Below are positions 1 to 11,126 of a stretch of 64,000 bases of DNA, one piece after another. The position numbers were made by a program, and so were the translations under genes. Every line of letters begins with the position of its first letter. Position 1 is the first letter of the stretch. The notes below the pieces were generated by a model. It was not told the DNA's origin, ran no database searches, and worked only from the letters and a program-made list of their open reading frames with translations. Origin of the DNA: Chytriomyces cf. hyalinus JEL632 (Eukaryota; Chytridiomycota; Chytridiomycetes; Chytridiales; Chytriomycetaceae); contig JAIWWG010000068.1 of assembly GCA_025435555.1 (NCBI GenBank), positions 124,001 to 188,000 on the forward strand, in the 5' to 3' direction.

Positions 1-340
1 GGATGCTGGGAGTAAAGATGGGCCGCCGCAGCTCTGCGACGTTCGTTGTATTGTCTGAATTCTCGATCTTCAATTTTTTGTATCCATTGTCACCACCAAA
101 CTTGACTTGTGAGTGCCCGTGTCATTGATATGAGCTCGCGTTTTGAAGTTGAGACAGCCTCGGCAATTATGCACCGCCTTCATTTTTTGCTGAGTGTTTG
201 ACACGTTTTGGCGTCAAACGTGCCGTCCACCTTGTATGATAAACTGAATTTACTGGAAGTAAACAAAGTGCGAAGAAACCAGCGGCAACTTTGTTATATT
301 TATAATATATCAGTGCCCATCGAGGAACCCATGCAATTCA
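1..340. other. Non-coding flank downstream of QDPR
   Basis: No convincing exon was found here on either strand. The stretch contains AT-rich sequence (around 295-310) just before the QDPR stop codon and is probably the QDPR 3' untranslated region plus spacer. A gene lying to the left of the window could end here, but nothing shows it. Confidence 0.4.
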
Positions 341-1260
341 TCACAAAGGAACGTAAGACGTCTTGGAGTCCTCGGTTACAACGCGAAACAAGGTGCCAGA
401 CGCGAGCGATTCTTGGCCCTCTGCCCACGACAAAATCTTTCCTGAAATATCTTCCAATGGTGTCCACTTTGAAAAGTCGGCATCAGGCATAAACTTGCGG
501 TTCATTGGGGTGTCAAGGGTCACCGGCAGGATGGCCGTAACTTTGGCGCCTTCAGGGAAGCCTGAACCGGGTGCTGCCACAGAAGATACAAGATGGTGAA
601 CACCGGCCTTGGCAATACCGTATGCAATCTAAAACGCGCATAGCAATGAATGCACAGTCAGCGAATCGTCGTGATAGTGGGACGAGAAATTTTAACAAAC
701 CATTCCGGGAGTGCCCGAAGTGGCAGCCGAGGCGCCAACAAGAACAAGAAGACCTCCTGCCTTCAATTCAGTGGCACTGAGTTTTGCGGTAATGACGGCC
801 GAGTTGACGGACTGGCCGATCATGAGCGACACGTTCTTGTAGAGGTCTTTTTAACAGGGAATTGAAAGAGACAAGCGTCAGAATACAGCACTGTTTTGAA
901 GACGAGTACGCATGCATGAAGTGTACCATCGTCAAGCAGATTGCCTCCCGCCCAGCCACCTGCGACATTAACGATGGCATCAACAGAGTTGGCGGTCTTG
1001 GTGATGGCCGAGAGAGCGCTCTTCACATGGGCTCCGGTGGCTTCAAGGGAGGTTTGTGCTGGATCGAGAACGATGCTGTCCGTGGCCGCTGCGACAGGGC
1101 GGAAGTCCACGCTTGTGACGCGCCACTTTGCGGCTGCGAAGGCATCGACGACACGAAGACCGAGACCGCCGCTGCCGCCGTAGACAACGACGTGCTTGTT
1201 TTGTGTGGCTGTGCTGCTCATTCGGAAGCTTGTTCGGAGGATGTTTGTTGCTCTTTGCAT
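341..1260 (-). CDS. QDPR: Quinoid dihydropteridine reductase (QDPR)
   Basis: Short-chain dehydrogenase/reductase that recycles quinonoid dihydrobiopterin to tetrahydrobiopterin with NADH. Model: complement(341..628, 701..846, 927..1260), all GT-AG and in frame. Seen in the sequence: Rossmann motif GGSGGLG near the N-terminus, NVAGGWAGG in the middle, YGIAK (the SDR Tyr-x3-Lys active site) after the second intron, and the family signature LPVTLDTPMNRK near the C-terminus, matching animal QDPR closely. The first Met gives a short basic, Ser/Thr-rich leader (MQRATNILRTSF) that could be mitochondrial; a second Met 13 codons later would give a cytosolic form. It is transcribed divergently from SUP35. 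Ending TGA at 341-343. QDPR is well known in animals but patchy in fungi. Confidence 0.93.
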
Positions 1261-1609
1261 CCAAAATATTTATGCACAGGTGGGTTTTAAAGATTACCAA
1301 TCACGCTTTGTGGCAACTGGATCTGCGGAGATACGGAGCCAGCCTGGACATGGATATACAGACACTCGACGGGAGCATTGATCCCTCCGCTACCAATGCT
1401 GCACTCCCCTTACGACAGCACACACACACCAACAGCCTCCACACACAGACACCCCCCTACACACACGCGACTCAGCCACATCGCATCACTGATTCACGCC
1501 GTCCCAGCCAGTCGCTGTGGCACAGGCACTTTCCTCAATATTAACTATTATCGCAGTACATAAACTCGTGCATTCTTTTCATTTTTTCTACATAAAAACA
1601 AAAGCAATA
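1261..1609. promoter_or_regulatory. Divergent intergenic region QDPR/SUP35
   Basis: A 349-nt gap between the two start codons, so it must hold both promoters. It contains a CA-rich tract (about 1419-1475) and an AT-rich stretch just upstream of the SUP35 ATG. No individual promoter element could be assigned with confidence. Confidence 0.45.
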
Positions 1610-4402
1610 ATGGCGGACGACGAACAACAGCGCCAGCAACTCAACCAACAGCAACTCAACCAGCAGTACCAGCAGCAATACCAGCAGCAGCAGCAGCAGC
1701 AGCAGTATCAGCCTCAGCAGCAGCAGCAGAACTTTGCCTTCAGGCCCTCCTCCAACGAATTCGTTCCCTCCACGAATGCGGCCGAGTTTGTGCCAGGCGG
1801 CGCGCAGCAGCAGTACCCCCAATACAACCAGTACCAACAGTACAACCAGTACCAGCAGCAAGGATACGGTGGGGCCAACAACTACAACCAGGGATACAAC
1901 CAACAACAGGCATACAGCGGATACAATCAGCAGCAGGCGTATGGCGGTTACAATAATCAGCGTGGTGGACAGAACCAGAGAGGTGGATACTCTGGTATGA
2001 ACAACCAGCAACCTTACATGCAGCAGCAGCAGCAGGCCTACACTGCACCGGCTGCACAGGCCTACAAGGCCCCAGCCCCAGCTGGTCCAGCGAAATCCAT
2101 CTCGATTGGTGGTGGAGGCCCTGCGAAAGCTATCTCGATCGGTGGTGGTGGACCCGCGAAGGCAATTTCTATTGGAGGCGGAGGTGCCGCGAAATCCATT
2201 TCTATTGGAGGAGGTACTATTTTTTCTATTTTGCCACATGCTTCTCTTTCCTCTTTTGGATTCTCTTTGTCTTGTACTTCCTGGCGATTGCGATCAACTC
2301 TTGGACTGGAGTTAACGTCAAACGTTTTTTTAGCGGCGAAACCCGCAGCCACTGAAGCAAAGGACGCGCCCGCAAAGAAAGGAAAAGATGCAACTGCCAG
2401 CCCAGCCGTGCCTAAAGCCGCAGTGAAGAAGGAAGAGAAGAAGGAGGAGAAGAAGGAGGAGAAGAAGGAGGAGAAGAAGGAGGAAAAGAGAGAGGAAAAG
2501 AAGGAGGAAAAGAAGGAGGAAAAGAAGGAGGAAAAGAAGGAGGAAAAGAAGGACGAAACTCCAAGCGTCGTTGCAGCCACTGCCGCCGTATCTGCATTGA
2601 CTGTTGCAGACGAAGACGAAGAGCCACCCATCGACGCGTTCAATGGAATGAAGGAGCACCTGAACATTGTGTTCATTGGACACGTTGATGCCGGAAAGAG
2701 TACCATGGGAGGCCACATTCTGTGAGAACATTTATTCCGAAAACTAGCGCATGCTCTCAGTTGCTCACTTCGGTTTTGATCTCACTCGTCTTTTATGATT
2801 CTTTAGGTTTTTGACTGGAATGGTCGAAAAACGTACAATGGAGAAATACGAAAAGGAGGCAAAAGAGGCTGGACGTGAGTCTTGGTACCTATCATGGGCT
2901 CTGGATCTCAACTCCGAAGAACGAGCCAAGGTTCAAATGCGTTTCTCGAAAACCTGACAAAAAATTTGATCCTCCTACTTTTGTCCCGTGTCTCATTCTC
3001 GTCTCTCTTCCACAGGGTAAAACTGTCGAATACGGTCGTGGATACTTTGAAACCGAGAAACGCCGTTACACCATCCTCGACGCGCCAGGCCACAAAAACT
3101 TTGTTCCATCCATGATGCAGGGTGCGGCTCAAGCCGATGTCGGAGTCCTTGTTATTTCTGCTCGTAAGGGAGAGTTTGAGACTGGATTTGAGAAGGGTGG
3201 ACAGACGCGTGAACATGCCATGCTGGCCAAGACTGTGGGCGTGAAGCGATTGATTCTTGTCGTCAACAAGATGGATGACCCAACCGTCATGTGGGACAAG
3301 GCGAGATATGATGAGTGTGTGTCGAAAATTATGCCCTTCTTGAAGGGTGTCGGATACACTTTGAAGAACGGTAGCAATTTTCTTTTTCTTGTCCTTTTGC
3401 TTACTCAGTTCCTTGCGATTCTAATTTCACTGTTTAGATCTCGACGTTCTTCCAATTTCCGGATTCACTGGTGCCAACATGAAGGACCGCATTAAGAAGG
3501 ATGTTTGCGACTGGTACGATGGTCCATCGTTGTTGGAACTGCTGGACGCCATGGAGCTTGGAGACCGTAAAACCGACGGCCCACTTCTCATGCCCATCAG
3601 TGACAAGTTCAAGGACATGGGAACCGTGATTACTGGAAAGATTGAGAGTGGAAGAGTCAGAAAGGGTCAGAACGTCCTGATCATGCCGAACAAGGTCTGT
3701 GACTATTTCGCATTTTTGTTTGTATCTGACATTGCGACGACTTTTAGAAAATAGCGGAAGTTTCTGCGATTTGGTTGGAGGAAGCTGAATGCAACCAGGC
3801 AATCAGTGGAGACAATGTGCGCATTCGGTTGAAGAACGTGGAGGAAGATGTAAGCCTTTTTCTTTTCACGCGAAACACATCGCCTCAACTCCTGAACACT
3901 GTTTTTGTAATTTCACCATTTCCAGGAAATTCTGCCCGGATTCGTCTTGTGTACCCCAAAAAAGCCTGTTCATGCTGTCACCCTCGTTTGAAGCGCGTCT
4001 CGCGATTGTCGAGTACAAGAGCATTATGTGTGCTGGATACACGGTGAGCAGTCACTGCCTGATTTCTTTTTTGTTAAACTGGCGCTGACATTTCTTCAAT
4101 GCCCGCTTGAAAAACAGGCCGTTTGCCACGCTCATACTGCTGTCGACGAAATCATCATCACAGACCTGCTGCACAAAATTGACAAAAAGTCTGGCAAAAA
4201 GAGTGTGAACCCACCCAAGTTTGTTAAGCAAGGAGACGCGTGCATTGCCCGTATCAAGTGCGACCAGTCCATCTGCCTCGAAGTGTTTGATGAGTACCCT
4301 CAGCTGGGTCGGTTTACTCTTCGTGACGAAGGAAAAACAATTGCGATTGGTAAAGTGACCAAGCTGATCTTTGACGACAACACGACCGCGTCCTTGGAGT
4401 AA
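1610..4402 (+). CDS. SUP35: Translation termination factor eRF3 (Sup35) with prion-like N-domain
   Basis: GTPase that acts with eRF1 in translation termination. Exons 1610..2213, 2334..2721, 2807..2930, 3016..3370, 3438..3694, 3748..3849, 3926..4043, 4118..4402. The N-domain is Q/N/Y/G-rich with YNQGYNQQQAY-type repeats; it is followed by four SISIGG repeats (2089-2213) and a highly charged KEEKK-repeat M-domain (2425-2560). Two overlapping PAM2-like motifs (NEFVPSTNAAEFVP, about 1750-1795) should bind poly(A)-binding protein as in animal GSPT1. The GTPase core shows GHVDAGKST (G1), DAPGH (G3) and NKMDD (G4); the C-domain ends with GRFTLRDEGKTIAIGK. Oddity: exon 7 needs a one-base frame change near 3981-3986, between the residues ...HAVT and FEARLAIVE; every other exon junction closes. 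This is either an assembly indel or a real frameshift. Confidence 0.95.
1668..1735 (+). repeat. CAG/CAA (polyglutamine) microsat in SUP35
   Basis: Trinucleotide tract of CAG and CAA codons with interspersed TAC encoding the polyglutamine part of the eRF3 prion-like domain. Such tracts are length-variable and can change prion propensity. Confidence 0.85.
2425..2560 (+). repeat. GAGGAGAAGAAG repeat (KEEKK) in SUP35 M-domain
   Basis: About eleven imperfect 12-nt units encoding alternating Glu/Lys blocks. It corresponds in position to the charged M-domain of yeast Sup35, which keeps the prion domain soluble. The antisense strand gives only long poly-Leu/Ser-Phe shadow frames. Confidence 0.85.
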
Positions 4403-4545
4403 ACTGCATGTGCCTGCTGCCTCCACTGGGAGTCTGCCCTTAATCGGAGCGATGTAGAGCGTTCTGTCTTGGGAGCAAACTTTTGTTTTTCTTTTGAATT
4501 TTATACGCTGAGAGTTGGGGGATTGGATTTGTCAAACAAAACAAA

Positions 4546-7500
4546 ATGTTTCTGGACCGAATATCTCAACTTGGTCTTTTGCAGCACGATCCAGGTGAGA
4601 TATAGAGCAGCGGTGCCCGGTGGGCAAGAGTCGCGTACTGAAGCGTTCCCAATGCTTAGAATCAAACATCGTGGCTCCGCTGCCACTCGCAGTTCGGCGA
4701 AAGCTCATCTGGGAGGTTGTGCAATGTCTATCGTCGCGGACATCGATTCTCGCAGTTCCTCCGGCGCAAGTTTTATCCTCAACGCGACACGTGGAGTGGA
4801 TGATGGAGCTGCTTGGAGCAGGGTTCGCGTTGCCAATCGAAGACGTGGCTATTGTGGGGGAGTGTGTTGCTGTGTACCGGGTTTGGCTTCTGGATAACCC
4901 GGACTTGATTCCAAGTGCGTTGCGAGCGGCGATTGGGCAGGCGTATGAGCAGCGATTTCTGCAGGTTTGTTCGCGTCCTTGAAAGATCACATTTTTCAAC
5001 ACCACCACCACTACCACTACCACTACCACCCTATAATGCCACATACATTATTGTCAAAAATCTCATTGAACCATTTCCCCCACTCAGACATGTTTCATGC
5101 ACATGTCGCTCCTCTTCCAGCCTCGCAAACCGCACGACGCCGCCACACTCCAAAACGAGCCTTTAAACCCGGACACTCAATGCGCCACGCACGTGAACCT
5201 ATGTCGTCAGATCCTCGCCGTATTCCTGACATGCGCTCAACAGCAAACCCAGAAACAAATCTCAGCTCACAGCCAGTCAGAGTACTCCTTTTCCAATGAG
5301 ACATGGACGGTTTTGATCAAGGTTGTGCTTGGGTGCGCTGATCGGTTGTTGGTCGAGCCCACTTTGCATTGCGTTTCGAATAGTGGTGGGTTGGGTGCAG
5401 ATGATAAAGGGAATCGACGCACCAGTTATTTGGAGGGTACGAGTAGCGTGGAGAAGGGCTTAGTTGCGCTGTGGGGTGGCCGTGGCGCCGAAAGCAAGGA
5501 CAGGACGCCGATGGGAAGTGTCTCTGGGGAATTTAACTTGGGACCCAAGATGGGCGACGCGCTGTGTGATTCATTGTCAAAAGTATTGTTTGAGGTTTGG
5601 TTGCGCAGCGGGGAAATGAGCGTTGATTTGTGGTCCTGTTTGAAGGTAAATGCAGTGAGCGGTTTTGTTCTCGCTGTGGAAATCTCAAACGTTACGTCAT
5701 AGGAAGAGTTCTTCAAATGGACGCATCGAATCGAAGTTATCCGGAATTGGAATGCAGTGGTATTAGGTCTGACCAATCGTGTGATAAACCAGTTGTACGG
5801 GGGGAGCGAGGGTACCCTTCAAACTTGCGTTACGTTTGTGACGGGGGGCTCTTTCACTCTGGATTTGAAGGAAGACTTTGCCGTATACGCCTGGCATCGG
5901 CTGACATGTTTGTTTCGATACCACTTTTATGAGGAACTTGTCTGACCCCATCTTCAGATATCATTGGAAATGTGAACAGCATTGAATCGCCGGAGATTTT
6001 CCATGTGGCCATCAAGGTTTGTTTTCAGCGCAGTTTATCTGAAGCCAGCGTCTAAGTCCCACCCTCACAATTCCCAGGGTATCGCCAAAGTAGTAGATGC
6101 ATTTCATGCCGTTGGAATTGATAGCGGTGCAGAGTCTGACAGTAATTCTCCGGAAGGAAACACATTACTTCACATGTTCGGCGCTTGGCTCTTTGAAGCC
6201 GTCACTCGAAAATCGCCCGAATACGAAGACGGGATTTCAGAAGCCTACGCCATCCTATGCCGCATATTTTGCCAACGCCAGCGTCGAAAACAGTTTCTGG
6301 AAACATACCTTGCCCGATTTTACAGCGCCTTGTCCGTCGGGCTTCGAACGGGGCACCCGCAGACGCTGACTTCGATTATTCTCAACTGCGAACATTTTTT
6401 CGGGTTGGATTTGCAAGGTTCCAGAGTCCTTGTGTATGGCTTTGCTATCGGAGTGCGGCGCGTTTTGCCAGCGATTGAAGATAAGGAGTGGGGTGCGACT
6501 TCTGGGTTGGATGAGCTTCGGCGAGGGACACTGAAGGTTTTGGGATGTATTATGGGCTTTTCGAATCGCTTCAGTACAGTTCCGATGAAAGGTCTTATTC
6601 CTCAAGAGAAGAACGAATGGAGCGCTCGGGTATTGTTTTTTCTTGAGCTCACGTGTTTAATGTTTCTAATTGGCAACATGACAGATTCAAGAAATCTACC
6701 AAGACTCGGAACCTCGACCAAGCAGCTCTGTGACTGGCGCAGAACAAGGAACCGCTGCACCAAAGTCCAAATTTTCCTCACTCAAGCTATTCTGTCTGGA
6801 TGTGCTTCTGTCGAGCCTTTCAGTCGAACAGAATCCACAAAACTGCAAGTTCATTCTCCATTTACTGGGATGCTTTGCGTATGAGGAAGTTTTGCACTGT
6901 CCAGGCGCGATATGTCTCATTTTAGATGCAGTCAAGGCCAAGGTAAATGTTTTCTTGGAACTTTGAAAAAGCGTCACTGTTGACTCACCTTCACCCCCGC
7001 AGATGCTGTCGAAAACATGGCCGCACGAAGTTATGCCTTCCGTTTTTGATCTTTTGTCTCAGACGTCTGCATTTTGGGCGTCGGTCAACAACTGTGTGAA
7101 GGTTAGAGTTCTGTGTGACTGATTTTGTCCCATCAATTGAAACTTGGATGCAGAGCACATCGAAAGATGTAGTTTTGGCTCTATGCAGCTATGTAGACGG
7201 TCTCTTTTGCGATGATGATGTGATTGTGAGTATTGTTACAAGACCTCAGGGGGAAAGTCGCTCAACACGCACACGCACCCAACTCCACAGACAAACCAGC
7301 AAATGATAATCAAAGGCTACGATTGCATGATTCGATGGGCGCTGGTTGGTGGCTGGATCGAAAAGGAGAAAGACTGTCTTTTGAAAGTGCATGCGTCACT
7401 CTGTCGGGGAGTGTCGATTCTGTCACGAGATGACGAATTTTCCTCAGTGTCCGGCTCGAATCCGCTATCTTCGAAACATCAATCTGGCAGCAACGGGAAC

Positions 7501-9863
7501 ATCAGTGCGGGGCAAGCGCCAGCAGCCCCTATTTCACAAAGCTCGAATTCTACCACATCTGCCCTAGCGAACCATTTTGCAACGTTTGCTGGAAACGTAT
7601 CATCAGCTATGGGTTCTGACAAGATACGAAAAGGGCGGCGGTCTTTGAAATCTCGTGGAACAACCATCACTTCACCGCTTGCCACACTCGTTGCGGCTGT
7701 CACAACTGCCAATGGAAAGGACGCGGTTCCTACCAGTCCGTTAAAATCAAATGTTGGAGTTTCAACGTTCGCGAAACTAACGGCTGAAAGTTCCGTGAAG
7801 GCTGCGGCCGAGATTTGTCTCTCACAGATGCTGAATCATTTAGGGAATTTTCCACCAAGGGGCTCCACGTCAGGAGTTTCAAGAGTCAGCACTTTGTTCT
7901 GCGAGATTTCAGAGGTGAAGCGACTTTTAGCCCAACGGCGATATCTGCTGGATTCAGCATACAGCACAAGTGAACTGGACATGAACGCATATGGACACAT
8001 CTCGCTTGAAGATTTAGGCCCATCCATCGGCGAATACAAAAGATTCTTGCGGTATTACGTGTACGACAACCGGATCATTTTGGGATTGCTGGAACAGCCG
8101 GAATGGGCAATGCCGCACAACACGTCGAATGACAGCGACTCTGAAACGAGCGATCAAACGCCGCGAGATCCAAAACTGATTCTAGTTGTCCGAGATGCAA
8201 CGGGAAAGTTTTCATGGCAATCCACGTTGAAGTATTTTGATGCGAACCAAACGAAAGACTCCACTGCGAGCACGCGTGTAAGCTGCGATATGAAGAAACT
8301 GCAGCCTCTTGCAGTTGCAGATCTGAGAGTCACGGAGAGCGTACGGAGGCCGCGGCCGGTGTCGGCACCGCATGCAGGTCGCTCGAGAATGGCCGTGGAG
8401 TTGCCGGTGGAGATACCGCCGTCAAAATGCGTTCATGAAAGTGACGGGAATTTGGTCGAGTCCATCGAATTTGAAGTCACTTCTGCGTCAGTTATGGGCG
8501 ATGCTCAAGAAAAGATTGCTCCCTACAGCCTGAAACCAAGTCTACCTCCTCACATCCCAGCAAACGCGGAAGTTCTAACTGCCGAATGCTACAATGAAAG
8601 CGCGATTCCAAAGTTCACGGACCTTGTCAATGCCGATACGGAAGAAGGACGAAAGTACGAGGTGTTGAAACGAACAATTGAGAAATGCATTCAAGCGGAG
8701 CAGGAGTCGTACGATTCTTTTGCAAGCAACGCGTAAATCTTTCTTCTTTCTTCATCTCATAGTTTCCGCAAGCTGACATGGGTTCTATTGGTAGTGAACC
8801 TGTTGACCGCAACACTGCTGCCAGACCGACACCACCGGTTGACCAATACGATCCCAACATTCCTTCATGCGCATTCAGATTATTCCTCACCCACATGGGA
8901 TTCTTGGGATTGGAAAGTCACGAAAAACTGAGGCCGCTTGTTATGACTGAGGCCTTCCTGAAGGATCTCGAAAAAATGGATGCTCTTGCAGAGTACGCGC
9001 TCGCCATTCTAAAATCATTATCTTCTCATTTCTTCTCTCTGAAATCTTTTCCTTTGTTAGGAGGGAATGTTTCGGGATCAATGTGTTGTACTCCAAGGAT
9101 GCAAACGCGTCCATCGAAACGCTTCTCCGCCCAAAAACCATCGACAGTGAATTCTTCAAATTCCTACACTCGATTGGCACGCCCGTCGATTTGAGCAAAC
9201 ACGTTGGATATCGTGGAAACCTGTCTTCGTCAACATGCCGGACAACAAGCTACTTTGCCTCCAGAAATGTCGAAATGATCTTCAACAGCCCTTACACGAT
9301 ACGAGTCCCTGAATCGATTCCAATGGACGAAGCCGAGAGATTAAACGAGCTCAAGATCGTGTACACAAACAGTACGCCAGACACCCACGTCCTTATTCTC
9401 TGGATCGAAAGCTTGCATGATCTCGCGCAGCTGATAAAGCGCATCACAAGCACACTGTTGCCCTCAGTGACAGCGGCCATAGTTGTGCACCCACAAGCAT
9501 CCGCATCAGGTTTGTACGACATTCGGATATTGAACGCTGCAGGTCTCGTGGAAGAGAACTGGGCCATTGGACCCCTAGTCAATGGAATGATTATTTCACA
9601 AAGTGCGCTGGCCAAGCTTGTGCGAAGTTCGGCCCAGAGTGCTCATCTTGTGACGCGTATTTTGAAATCAAATTACCGACGACCGCATACGGCGCGGAGG
9701 CTGATGATTGAGGAGATTTGCAATAAGCACAAGCTTGCAACGACCTGGGCGGGGTACGTTTTTCCAGTTCTTTATTTTAGCCGAGTTTATGCTCAACTCA
9801 CGCCTGCGTAAACATCACAGATTCTACGCTGATTTATTTTCTTTTGACTCTCCGAAAGACTAG
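4546..9863 (+). CDS. RALGAPB: Ral GTPase-activating protein subunit beta-like (RALGAPB)
   Basis: Large subunit-type Rap/Ran-GAP protein. In animals RALGAPB pairs with a catalytic alpha subunit to inactivate Ral GTPases. Exons: an uncertain first part (4546..4594 and about 4611..4964), then 5088..5645, 5703..5907, 5958..6016, 6078..6629, 6685..6942, 7003..7101, 7154..7225, 7291..8732, 8795..8992, 9061..9753, 9821..9863. Alignment to human RALGAPB runs end to end: LFEVWL, HMFGAWLFEAV, RYYVYDN..ILGLLEQPEW, FRLFLTHMGFLGLE, then the Rap-GAP fold (FFKFLHSIGTPVDL, HPQASASGLYDIRI, PLVNGMIIS) and the terminal ICNKHKLATTWAGFYADLF. As in animal beta subunits, no catalytic Asn-thumb motif was seen. The junction between the first (MFLDRISQLGLLQHDP) and second exon does not close in frame. 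Confidence 0.9.
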
Positions 9864-10015
9864 AATAAGAAACCAAGTATACCATCGAAGAAGGAAAAGG
9901 ATAATATGAAAATGAACATGCCTACAAAAACACAAAGGCCACAACAACACGTGCGGAATGCGCGACATCGCAAACGCTACAACAAAAACGCGTAAAATGA
10001 GACAGCGGCGAGAGT

Positions 10016-11043
10016 TCAAACCTTCACCAAAGCATCCCAGTAAGCTTGCGGCACAAAATCGTAGTTTGAGTCCCCACCAAAATCTTCCATCAGCTGGTCC
10101 GCATCCACAAACTCTTGCAGGGAAGAAAACCAGCCGCCCGTTTCAGGAGACGCCGAATACTCTTTTTTGCCGGCAGCTTCTTTGCCAGAAATGAAGACGA
10201 GTTTCTTTTTCGTGTCAGGGTCCATGAATGGGCCCAACACGGAGAACAGAAATGACAGGTACCATGATGGTTTGTAGTTGATCATTTTTCCGAGTCGTTC
10301 AGGATAATGCGTCCTGTTCAAAAAAAAACATCCGTCACACCGAAGATTTCAGGCCCCGGCCAAAGAGTAAACTATGCCCACTCACGCCAATAGGTTCATA
10401 AACTTGATCGATACCGACGGTGGGAATCCGTTGAACAGGGTGGATCCCGTGAAATCTGTGAGCACCAAGATTTGCGTGACGCCTAAAGACCAAAGGAGTT
10501 AGCCGAGCGAAGCAGAAGAAGCAGGAACAAGGGACTACCCTTCGGCATCATCTTGATTGCCTTCTCAATCAAGTAGAGCGAGTACTTGACTGAAGCGTCT
10601 CCGTCCTTGTGCTTTGATCCAAGCCGAGGGTACGAGCACATGATGGGTCTGCCCATTCTGTCAAAGCCATGCAGAATTTGACTACCAATTGCGCAGTTGG
10701 GATCCATACTCGTTGTGTCCAGTTCTGTTGGGCGGAAATCTCTCCTCCACTGCATGGTCGTTGTGAGACGGGTGACGCTAGCGGCAAGATCCCATTTGGT
10801 CGCTTTCAGGAACATGACAAGGATCTCATCATTTACCCATTCGTCTTCGTTCCCAAGTGGTACACCAGTGAGGGATGCCTTGATCTGGGGCAGATGCGTC
10901 CCTTTGAAGAGGCTGAGGGTCTGCAGCTGATCGTGGTCCAGAGACTGGAGCGGGTAGTCTGCAGGCACGGAGGGCTTCAGGTGCGTTGGAGCCACGAATC
11001 TTGGCTCGCCACTTTTGACGGGATTTGCAACGGACAAGACCAT
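10016..11043 (-). CDS. CRAL-TRIO (Sec14-like) lipid-transfer protein
   Basis: Predicted 299-aa lipid-binding/transfer protein. Exons complement(10016..10313, 10386..10482, 10539..11043); all phases close. The N-terminal half has the CRAL-TRIO-N helical region (EILVMFLKATKWDLAASVTRL..QWRRDF). The lipid-binding domain shows DRMGRPIMCSYPR, TQILVLTDFTG, FPPSVSIKFMNLLATHYPERLGKMI and FMDPDTKKKLVFI, the usual order of Sec14-family strands. The C-terminus (LMEDFGG) matches the conserved LP.E.GG lid region only loosely. No signal peptide or membrane segment. It shares a very short divergent promoter with the bestrophin gene. The bound lipid cannot be predicted. Confidence 0.9.
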
Positions 11044-11126
11044 GGTTCGTGTGAATTGGCGCCGGAATTGAAAAAGATCCTTCGTCTTCCGTTAAAAAGA
11101 GTAGCTAAAATATATTACCCGACACG
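11044..11126. promoter_or_regulatory. 83-bp bidirectional promoter, CRAL-TRIO / bestrophin
   Basis: The two start codons are only 83 bp apart on opposite strands, so both promoters must overlap here or lie inside the genes. An AT-rich block (AAAATATATTA, about 11106-11116) is the only visible element. Confidence 0.5.

Noticed and set aside
862-1544. Plus-strand open frames across the QDPR gene and its promoter
   Set aside because: They lie antisense to well-matched QDPR exons and have no family similarity; treated as shadows.
1541-2731. Long minus-strand frames rich in Leu or Ser/Phe opposite SUP35
   Set aside because: They are the antisense of CAG and GAGGAGAAG repeats; composition alone keeps them open.
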